NCBI GenBank assembly: GCA_027347125.1
Contig: DAIERC010000367.1
Location: 1 to 6,876, forward strand
Source of the DNA: Ignavibacteriales bacterium
GTDB lineage: Bacteria > Bacteroidota > Ignavibacteria > Ignavibacteriales > Ignavibacteriaceae
Direction of reading: 5' to 3'
Length of the DNA stretch: 6,876 nt
Below the pieces are notes generated by a model. The model saw nothing but the letters and a program-made list of their open reading frames with translations, was not told the origin of the DNA and ran no database searches. Position numbers and translations under genes: made by a program. Positions 1-6,185 of the stretch are shown in pieces; the first letter of the stretch is position 1; each line of letters opens with the position of its first letter.

Positions 1-593
1 AATAAAAAGCCGAAGAATCTTCCTACAATAACAGCAATATAAGTTGCCCTGCGGAAGTTGTGTGTAAAGCCCCAAACTATTGCTCTTAATACTCTGCCGC
101 CGTCCAGCGGGAAACCGGGAATTAAATTAAAAATTGCCAATGCAAAATTTATATACGCCAGGTATTCAAACACGGCAAAAACAGGAGCGGTGTTTTTTGT
201 TAGTATCTGAAGTACGTAAAAAATTCCTGAAAGAAAAAAACTTACCAAAGGGCCGGCAACTGCAATCCAAAACTCGGCGGAGGCCTTGGGCGGTTCACCG
301 GCAATCTCCGCAACACCACCGAAAATAAAAATAGTTATTTGCTTAACTTTTATTTTATATCTCAATGCGATAACTGAATGCCCCAGTTCATGCAATATGA
401 CGCTTACAAAAAGCATAATTGTGGTTACAATTCCAACGCACCAATATTCTACAAAAGACCAGTTCTTAAATTCGGTTGGAAAGTAATTTACGGCAAGCGT
501 CCATGAAAGGAGGACAAAAATTAAGAACCAGGTATAATCCAATCCAATTGGAATACCGAAAATTTTACCTAATGGGATATTTCTTTTTTTCAT
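1..593 (-). CDS. Site-2 protease family (M50) intramembrane zinc metalloprotease, N-terminal part
   Basis: Polytopic membrane metalloprotease expected to cut transmembrane substrates within the lipid bilayer; the substrate cannot be told. The frame starts at ATG 591-593 and stays open for 197 codons to the left edge, so the C-terminus is missing. Visible: a short cytosolic start, a first membrane segment at about residues 20-35, the zinc-binding and catalytic HELGH at 68-72 inside the second hydrophobic segment, FGG at 91-93, AGP at 113-115 opening another membrane segment, and the second motif NLIPGFPLDGGR with the third zinc ligand D164. The two catalytic motifs lie under 100 residues apart with no PDZ domain between them, as in the SpoIVFB/Rip3 group rather than RseP. 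Members of that group often carry C-terminal CBS domains, which would lie outside this window. A strong ribosome site, AAGGGGTGAT (597-606 on the complement), supports the start. It follows zwf by 104 bases. Family call firm, biological role unknown. Confidence 0.93.
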   Translation of the reverse strand, partial: MKKRNIPLGKIFGIPIGLDYTWFLIFVLLSWTLAVNYFPTEFKNWSFVEYWCVGIVTTIMLFVSVILHELGHSVIALRYKIKVKQITIFIFGGVAEIAGEPPKASAEFWIAVAGPLVSFFLSGIFYVLQILTKNTAPVFAVFEYLAYINFALAIFNLIPGFPLDGGRVLRAIVWGFTHNFRRATYIAVIVGRFFGFL

Positions 594-697
594 TTTATCA
601 CCCCTTGTTAATATTATAAATTCCTATTTAGCCAGTTTGATGCGTTATAAAATTATTTGTTCCTTCAAATTATTTCGTGTTGTTGTTCCTAACAGAT

Positions 698-2233
698 TTA
701 TGTTGTCTTTTCTTTTGAGTTCTCGCTAAATTTTAACGGTGCCATTATCCAATTGTTACCGTCCCTGGCTATAAGTGCTTCAGCGTCCTCAGGGCCCCAC
801 GTACCGGCTGCATAGTTCGGGAAATCACCTGGCGTTGTAGATTGCCACGCTTCAAGAATAGGCGTTATTACCTGCCATGCGGTATCTACTTGGTCTGCAC
901 GCATAAAAAGAGTTGCATCGCCCAGCATGGTATCAAGCAGCAATGTTTCATATGCTTCGGGCGGTTCGGAATTATAAGCGTTATCGTAATTAAAAGTCAT
1001 CTCAACAGGGTTGAGAATCATTTTAAGCCCCGGTTTTTTTGATTGGAACCTAAGCGTAATTTCTTTTTGCGGCTGAATTGAAATGATTAGCCTGTTCGGC
1101 TGCCAATTTTCAATCGATTCGGAAGGGAATGCTCGATGAGGCACAGGCCTAAATTGAATAGTAATAGTTGATACTTTTGTGGGCAAACGTTTTCCTGTTC
1201 TTAAATAAAAAGGAACACCTTGCCAGCGCCAATTATCCACAAAAAATTTAATAGCCGCAAACGTGTCGATATTTGATTTGGGATCTACGCCCGGTTCTTC
1301 CCTATAACCTATAACCCTTTCTCCTTGAATCCAGCCGGGCCCGTACTGGCCTCTAACGGCAAAGGTTCTTACGTCTTCATGCGAAAATTTTCTGATCGCT
1401 TTGAGTACATCTACTTTTTTATTTCTAACCTCATCCGCGTTAAATGATACCGGTGGCTCCATAGCAATTAAACATAATAATTGAAGAAGATGGTTTTGTA
1501 TCATATCGCGCAGTGCACCGGCGTGGTCGTAATAGGAACCGCGGTGCTCAACGCCTACTTCCTCTGCAACGGTTATCTGAACATGATCTATATACCTTCT
1601 GTTCCATATTGGCTCAAATAAAGCGTTGGCAAACCTGAACGCCATCATATTCTGCACAGTTTCTTTTCCGAGATAATGATCTATCCTGTAAATCTGGCAT
1701 TCGTCAAAAATATTACCTAGTATTTTGTTCAACTCCTGCGCGCTTTCAAGATCGTGCCCGAAAGGTTTTTCAACTACTACGCGTGATTTAAGCTTATCCT
1801 GGGTTACATGCGATTTATTAAGATTTTCAGCAATCGGTTCTATAAAACGCGGAGGAATTGCCATGTAAAAAATTCTATTTGATTTTTCTTCCCATTTCTT
1901 TTCCATATCGTTTAACATATGGGCTAATTTCTTGTACGTTTCGGGGCTTGTAAAATCGGCCTTTTGATATGAAATGTAAGGTGAAAATTTTTTCCACTCT
2001 TCCTGTTTTGTTTTTCCCCTGCGTGAAAATTGATCGATACCGTCCTGTACTCTTTTTCTGAATTGTTCATCCGAAAAATCTTTTATGTCTAAACCGATTA
2101 TTGAAATTTTTTCGGGCAGCCATTTATCTAAAAACAAATTATATAATGCCGGCATAATCTTACGCCAGGTAAGGTCGCCGCCTGCGCCGAATACGACTAA
2201 AATTGTAGGATCCGGTTTTCTAGCTGATTGCAT
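698..2233 (-). CDS. zwf: Glucose-6-phosphate dehydrogenase
   Basis: Oxidises glucose 6-phosphate to 6-phosphogluconolactone with reduction of NAD(P)+, the first step of the cytosolic oxidative pentose phosphate pathway. Full length at 511 residues. The N-terminal Rossmann domain carries the dinucleotide loop GAGGDLTWRK (16-25) and EKPFG (155-159). The signature RIDHYLGKE (183-191) supplies substrate-binding residues including H186 and K190, and RDMIQNH (242-248) ends in H248, matching the catalytic base of the Leuconostoc enzyme. The C-terminal beta+alpha domain has LRTGKRL and, near the end, WGPEDAEAL. Start ATG 2231-2233 is preceded by GGAGG (2238-2242). Unusual: at the end of the second strand the sequence is GLDIKD (47-52), with Ile50 where NADP-using relatives have the 2'-phosphate-binding Arg and Asp49 just before it, suggesting a shift towards NAD+ (inference). 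It follows the HAD gene by 59 bases, probably in one transcript; pgl and gnd are not adjacent. Confidence 0.97.
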   Translation of the reverse strand: MQSARKPDPTILVVFGAGGDLTWRKIMPALYNLFLDKWLPEKISIIGLDIKDFSDEQFRKRVQDGIDQFSRRGKTKQEEWKKFSPYISYQKADFTSPETYKKLAHMLNDMEKKWEEKSNRIFYMAIPPRFIEPIAENLNKSHVTQDKLKSRVVVEKPFGHDLESAQELNKILGNIFDECQIYRIDHYLGKETVQNMMAFRFANALFEPIWNRRYIDHVQITVAEEVGVEHRGSYYDHAGALRDMIQNHLLQLLCLIAMEPPVSFNADEVRNKKVDVLKAIRKFSHEDVRTFAVRGQYGPGWIQGERVIGYREEPGVDPKSNIDTFAAIKFFVDNWRWQGVPFYLRTGKRLPTKVSTITIQFRPVPHRAFPSESIENWQPNRLIISIQPQKEITLRFQSKKPGLKMILNPVEMTFNYDNAYNSEPPEAYETLLLDTMLGDATLFMRADQVDTAWQVITPILEAWQSTTPGDFPNYAAGTWGPEDAEALIARDGNNWIMAPLKFSENSKEKTT

Positions 2234-2292
2234 AATACCTCCAAACTCAAAAATGTTCTTTACCGATTCGTCGATTCGAATATTTTAATTTT

Positions 2293-2922
2293 TTATTTAC
2301 CGTTTAGTGTTAGCCCTAATTTAGATAGTTCTCTGCGTGTTGATTCGAAACCTGTATGATGAATGCCATTTATGCCGAGAGCGTTGGCAACTTCAACAAA
2401 CATATGACGGTCATCCAGGTAAGCAACACATTCGGGCGCAACCTGCGATACATCCAGAGCATATTTATAAATATCCACATCAGGTTTGCGAAGATGCACA
2501 AAACTTGAGGCCACAAACGCATCGAACAATTCATGCAGTTTAAAAGTTTCTATTCTGTGCTGGGTTAACTCACGCCCTTCATTGCTAACCGCGGTTACCT
2601 TTAAATTATATTTCTTTTTTAGTTTTTTTATAAACTCAAGCATATCCGGAAGCGCTTTGGATTGCCGGAACATAAAAGCTTTAAATTTAGCATGAGAAAA
2701 ATTTCTCTTCTCGTAAAAAACAACACGGTTTAAATAATCGTCAAGGCTAAGTTTTCCGGATTCATACGTGTCGTATGTAAGATGGTGCCTTTCGTTTATT
2801 TCTTCCTCGTCAAGCTTAAATTTTTCAACCGCAAGATGACGGGTTTTTCTATCCCATCCGTTTGTTAAAAGAACTCCGCCGATATCTAAGAACAAGGTAT
2901 TTATCATTTTCTTTTTTGCCAT
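2293..2922 (-). CDS. HAD-superfamily hydrolase (subfamily IA-like phosphatase)
   Basis: Probable cytosolic phosphatase of 209 residues with the four HAD motifs in order: motif I LFLDIGGVLL with nucleophile D13, motif II Ser113 in TAVSNEG, motif III Lys146 in LRKPD, and motif IV YLDD with D170 and D171 as Mg2+ ligands. Between motifs I and II (about 22-95) lies a helical, charged cap typical of subfamily I with an alpha-helical C1 cap. The usual general-acid Asp two residues after the nucleophile is Gly15, as in the DLGNV-type motif of the YihX (glucose-1-phosphate phosphatase) group, so this is a recognised variant rather than a dead enzyme. Start ATG 2920-2922 has AAGGA at 2929-2933 upstream; a second Met at residue 6 lacks a better site. 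Position 59 bases before zwf makes a sugar phosphate a reasonable substrate guess, but the sequence alone does not show it; a dehalogenase annotation would be equally generic. Confidence 0.85.
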   Translation of the reverse strand: MAKKKMINTLFLDIGGVLLTNGWDRKTRHLAVEKFKLDEEEINERHHLTYDTYESGKLSLDDYLNRVVFYEKRNFSHAKFKAFMFRQSKALPDMLEFIKKLKKKYNLKVTAVSNEGRELTQHRIETFKLHELFDAFVASSFVHLRKPDVDIYKYALDVSQVAPECVAYLDDRHMFVEVANALGINGIHHTGFESTRRELSKLGLTLNGK

Positions 2923-3028
2923 TTATAATCCTTGCTATAAAATATTAGAAATGTAAGCTTCAAAAAATAAAACCAATAGTAGTTCGAATAAAAAAATTCC
3001 GCTGGTTTTAACATACGATTTTATATAC

Positions 3029-3050
3029 AAAAAAAAGGTGAGTTCGTCAC
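3029..3050 (-). terminator. Short hairpin followed by eight T, possible intrinsic terminator
   Basis: On the complement, GTGA-CGAAC-TCAC (3038-3050) forms a four-pair stem with a five-base loop, followed after one C by eight T (3029-3036). The T-run has the right position for transcription coming from UPF0182, but the stem is short. Together with the stronger hairpin about 19 bases upstream it probably marks the end of the UPF0182 transcript and separates it from the HAD-zwf pair. Confidence 0.4.
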
Positions 3051-3068
3051 AAATGATTTTAATAGGAG

Positions 3069-3094
3069 TTAAGGGGCGTAAAGCGCCCCCTTAA
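3069..3094 (-). terminator. GC-rich hairpin right after UPF0182 stop (possible terminator)
   Basis: TTAAGGGGCG (3069-3078) pairs with CGCCCCCTTAA (3084-3094) around a five-base loop, ten pairs with one bulged C, beginning four bases past the UPF0182 stop codon. It is by far the most GC-rich element in the spacer. No T-run follows directly on either strand, so on its own it is not a classic intrinsic terminator; it could stabilise the transcript 3' end or work with the T-rich hairpin that follows. Confidence 0.55.
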
Positions 3095-3097
3095 AAG

Positions 3098-5950
3098 TTA
3101 TTTCTTTGCCGGTACATCTGCTTTGTTTGATAAATCCTGCAACGCCTGCTGAAGCTTTTCTAATTCTTTTGCCGCCTCGTTGAAACGCTTTTCGCCGCTG
3201 TATTTTAGATAATTGTTAAACGCATCGTTTGCTTGTTGAGCCTTTTGCAGCACCGACTGTTTTACCTCCGATACAACCTGACCCGGTTGGGCAAAGAAAG
3301 TTGTTGCGGCGGGGCTTTTACTGAATAATCCGTTCAGGGCTTGATTGAAAGTTTTTGCATAACTCATATTATCACCCTGCATTACCACAACAAGGCGCAG
3401 TTCAGGGTAAGCGGCAGTTTCAGCCTGAAGATAAATCGGCTCGACGTAAAAGATTGTATTATTAATCGGTATGGCAAGAACATTACCGCGTATTACTTTT
3501 GAGCCGTGCTGATCCCAGAGTGTTAGCTGCCCTGATAAATAACTATCCTGGTCTATTTTTGTTTCAACCTGCTGCGGGCCCAAGACTGTTTTATCCTTCG
3601 GGAACTGGTAAGCAAGGAAGCGGCCGTAATTGCCGGGGTCGCACATGCCCGCAATCCAGCCGATAAGAACCTGCCTGTTTTTAGGAGTAAACGGAAGCAT
3701 CAGAACAAACTGTTGTTTGTCGCTTCCAGGCAGCTGCCACATAACATAATACGGTTCTACCGGTTGAACATGAGAGTAATATTTTTCGGTTGCTCTAACC
3801 CAAAGGTCTTCCTGGTTATAGAAAACAGTAGGATCGGTCATATGATATTTTTCAAAAATTAATCCTTGAATAAGCAGCATATCGGTAGGATACCGCATAT
3901 GCGCTTGGAGGTTCATCGGCATGTCCGAAAGAGGTTTGAAAAGATGCGGAAATATTTTAGACCATACTTTTACAATCGGATCGTTATTATCTACAATATA
4001 AAAATCAACCGTGCCGTCGTACGCGTTAACAACAGCCTTCACTGAGTTTCGAATGTAATTTATTCCTTCAAAGTGGCTGCCGACCTGTGTTGTAATAGTT
4101 TTGGTTTGATTACCTTCTTTATAATCGATCCTTTCAATTGAAGAGAATGGCTGGCTGTAAGGGAAATAATCAGATGTTGTGTAAGCATCAATCATCCAGT
4201 AAAGTTTTCCGCCGGCAAGAACAACGTAAGGATCTTTATCAAAGTCTAGGAACGGCGCGAGCAGTTTAACACGTTCTTCTATTTGCCTGTGAAACATAAT
4301 TCTGCTTTTGTCGGTAGGGTAATCTGAAAACAAAAAATTTGTTCCGTCAAATTTCCATCCGTACAAAAATTTGCGCCAAAAATTTGATAGCTGCACCCCG
4401 CCTTTGCCTTTGTATTTTGTATAAACATTATCTTCACCGCTCGGGTAATCGAACTCTTTTTCTTTTGTATTAACTATAACGGGAGTATTCGTTGATTCGC
4501 CGTAATAAATTTGCGGCTGCTTAATATCAAGCGAAGGATATTCGCTTTTAGGAGGAATATCTTTTATAAGAAGATGCGGCAGCCCCTGATCTGTAAATTC
4601 GTTTACGGTTGCCATTGTTATACCGTAGCCATGCGTGTACTGGAATCTTTTGTTGATAAACGTTTGGCTTTGTAACGGAAGATTTGACAAATTCATTTCT
4701 CTTGCTGATACCATAACCTGCCTGTACTGGTCGGCAAAATGATATCTGTCCACATCAACATCGGAAAATTCGTAATAAAGACGGATGGTTTGAAACTGCC
4801 TATAAACAGCGTCTAATGCGCGCCAATCCCAAAGCCGTATATTAGAAAATATATTCGGATTGTTGTTAACGTCATTCTGCGTAAGTGTTCCGCTTACAGG
4901 GTATTGTTTCTCTTCAATTTTATTTAGTCCAAAAGCATCCCGTGTAAATTTTATATTGTTCGAAATGTAAGGTCTTTCATATGTAATTTCATTCGGGCGT
5001 ACAACAAGCCATTCAAATGCGCCGGGTAAAACCGAAAGCGCGATAAACCAAATAACCATAACGGCAACAGCCGTAGTTATGAAAACAAAAAAGTGGGAAC
5101 GCTCTGGGAACGTGTTATATCTTACAAAGAGATGCTGAACTTTTTTTCTTAATGAAGGAATTATTAATACTAATCCCATTGCCGCCATTAAAATAGCAAC
5201 CGTCATATAAGCGGGCAAAAGAATATGAACATCCGTCCAGCCGGGGCCGGCAACAACACCGGTTTGCGAATACATTATGTGGTAACGATCGATGTATTTG
5301 CCAATTGCAAGTACAATTAAGAACAGGCCGGTAATCCAATAAAGAGAAGTTGTAAAGTCTTCGGTTCTAATTGTTCCGAGCTTTGGAAAATAAACTTTCA
5401 AACTATTGCCGATTATTCGTATGAACGTAACGAAAAAAATTATCATCAAAACTACCAGCGCAAGCGAAAATACTAGGCTGTACAACTGATCTAGAAAGGG
5501 GAGTGTGAATAAATAAAAACCTACATCTTTGCCAAGTATGGGATCTTTTTGACCTGTTGAAACTCCGTTCCAGAAGCGAAGAATAACATCCCAATTGGAT
5601 AAGCCCCATATTCCTCCCGCAATCACGCCGAATGTTTTATTAATTCCACGTATAAATTTTTGGTCCCTTGGAATAAACATGGTAAATAAGATCATCATCA
5701 GCCAGCCGAAAGCAGCACCTGCCACCGCAAAAAGTCCGTTGGAAAAAAAGATCGTCCAGAATCTTTGGCCGTATCCAAGGTTTTCAAACCACAGGGCTTC
5801 TCCCCAGAATCCCATAAACCAAAAAAACACAAGCGTAAGTACAGCCAAAACAAGCCCGCTGAGCATTCGAAGAGTTTTTTTCCTTTGCGCTCCCATGATA
5901 AACAAGAACGCAGATATACCTAATAATATCAGTAACAATACGGAATACAT
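3098..5950 (-). CDS. UPF0182 family large membrane protein
   Basis: Integral membrane protein of unknown function, about 950 residues, the usual size for the UPF0182 (COG1615) family. The N-terminal third holds about seven hydrophobic segments (roughly residues 2-20, 28-47, 67-92, 154-177, 202-218, 241-265, 287-308), followed by a large, presumably extracytoplasmic domain with family-typical motifs: RPNEITYERPYI (318-329), NIRLWDWRAL (370 on), YTHGYG (438-443), IYYGE (481-485) and LWDQHGSKVIRGN (811-823). The last 55 residues, from about 896, are charged and helical (possible coiled coil) instead of an acidic tail. The frame also extends five codons upstream to a TTG at 5963-5965, but the ATG at 5948-5950 is preceded by GAGGA (5955-5959), which lies inside that extension, so the ATG is the better start. 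It is separated by 175 bases from the HAD gene and 235 bases from the upstream oxidoreductase, so is probably transcribed alone. Confidence 0.92.
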   Translation of the reverse strand: MYSVLLLILLGISAFLFIMGAQRKKTLRMLSGLVLAVLTLVFFWFMGFWGEALWFENLGYGQRFWTIFFSNGLFAVAGAAFGWLMMILFTMFIPRDQKFIRGINKTFGVIAGGIWGLSNWDVILRFWNGVSTGQKDPILGKDVGFYLFTLPFLDQLYSLVFSLALVVLMIIFFVTFIRIIGNSLKVYFPKLGTIRTEDFTTSLYWITGLFLIVLAIGKYIDRYHIMYSQTGVVAGPGWTDVHILLPAYMTVAILMAAMGLVLIIPSLRKKVQHLFVRYNTFPERSHFFVFITTAVAVMVIWFIALSVLPGAFEWLVVRPNEITYERPYISNNIKFTRDAFGLNKIEEKQYPVSGTLTQNDVNNNPNIFSNIRLWDWRALDAVYRQFQTIRLYYEFSDVDVDRYHFADQYRQVMVSAREMNLSNLPLQSQTFINKRFQYTHGYGITMATVNEFTDQGLPHLLIKDIPPKSEYPSLDIKQPQIYYGESTNTPVIVNTKEKEFDYPSGEDNVYTKYKGKGGVQLSNFWRKFLYGWKFDGTNFLFSDYPTDKSRIMFHRQIEERVKLLAPFLDFDKDPYVVLAGGKLYWMIDAYTTSDYFPYSQPFSSIERIDYKEGNQTKTITTQVGSHFEGINYIRNSVKAVVNAYDGTVDFYIVDNNDPIVKVWSKIFPHLFKPLSDMPMNLQAHMRYPTDMLLIQGLIFEKYHMTDPTVFYNQEDLWVRATEKYYSHVQPVEPYYVMWQLPGSDKQQFVLMLPFTPKNRQVLIGWIAGMCDPGNYGRFLAYQFPKDKTVLGPQQVETKIDQDSYLSGQLTLWDQHGSKVIRGNVLAIPINNTIFYVEPIYLQAETAAYPELRLVVVMQGDNMSYAKTFNQALNGLFSKSPAATTFFAQPGQVVSEVKQSVLQKAQQANDAFNNYLKYSGEKRFNEAAKELEKLQQALQDLSNKADVPAKK

Positions 5951-5954
5951 AGTA

Positions 5955-5959
5955 TCCTC
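5955..5959 (-). promoter_or_regulatory. Ribosome binding site deciding the UPF0182 start
   Basis: On the complement, AAAGAGGA lies four bases before ATG 5948-5950. The same bases would encode Lys-Glu-Asp if translation began at the in-frame TTG 5963-5965, and that TTG has no comparable purine-rich site before it. The ATG start also lets the protein open directly with a hydrophobic segment. Confidence 0.75.
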
Positions 5960-6085
5960 TTTCAAATTTTAATTTTAGGAAATCACTTTCAAATGAATTT
6001 TGTCGTCGCTTTTGTTTAAAATACTAAATAAGCGGCATTAATATTGCTGTAACTAAAAATATTTATTCAAGGTAATACGAAACGG

Positions 6086-6109
6086 AAAAATGATGAAGTC
6101 GAATCATCA
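6086..6109 (-). terminator. Weak hairpin with T-run downstream of the AIF-like gene
   Basis: On the complement, TGATGA (6104-6109) and TCATCA (6091-6096) form a six-pair stem with a seven-base loop, followed directly by five T (6086-6090). It lies about 77 bases past the oxidoreductase stop codon, a reasonable place for its terminator, but the stem has only two G-C pairs and the surroundings are very AT-rich, so chance is a real alternative. Confidence 0.3.
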
Positions 6110-6145
6110 AAGAAATTTTTAGGATGTGAGAAATAGAAAATTCAA

Positions 6146-6174
6146 ATTATAGTAATATTAAAATAAGAGAACAA
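6146..6174 (-). promoter_or_regulatory. Possible sigma70-like promoter in the spacer before UPF0182
   Basis: On the complement, TTGTTC (6169-6174) and a perfect TATAAT (6146-6151) are separated by 17 bases. A transcript from here would have a leader of nearly 190 bases before the UPF0182 ATG and would run through the weak hairpin at 6086-6109. In DNA this AT-rich such a match can arise by chance, and Bacteroidota-type promoters (TTG / TAnnTTTG) differ; no exact match to that form was seen. Confidence 0.3.
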
Positions 6175-6185
6175 AATATACTTTG

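Noticed and set aside
134..486. Two overlapping plus-strand frames of 64 and 66 codons
   Set aside because: Both are shadows of the site-2 protease gene, whose catalytic motifs lie on the other strand.
594..697. TATAAT-like sequence just before the site-2 protease gene as a promoter
   Set aside because: No TTG-type -35 at the right distance, and the transcript would start almost on top of the ribosome site; AT-rich chance match is likely.
2293..2922. HAD protein as inactive because the second motif I Asp is Gly
   Set aside because: The nucleophile, Ser, Lys and acidic motif IV are all present, and YihX-type phosphatases share the Gly at this place.
2923..3000. TTGAAG and TTATAG with 17-base spacing as promoter for HAD-zwf
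   Set aside because: The start point would fall at or inside the ribosome site, leaving an implausibly short leader; too weak to list as a feature, although some promoter in this spacer is likely.
5595..5972. 125-codon plus-strand frame opposite the UPF0182 N-terminus
   Set aside because: It is antisense to the hydrophobic segments of UPF0182, has no ribosome site or recognisable domain, and its composition follows from the opposite strand.
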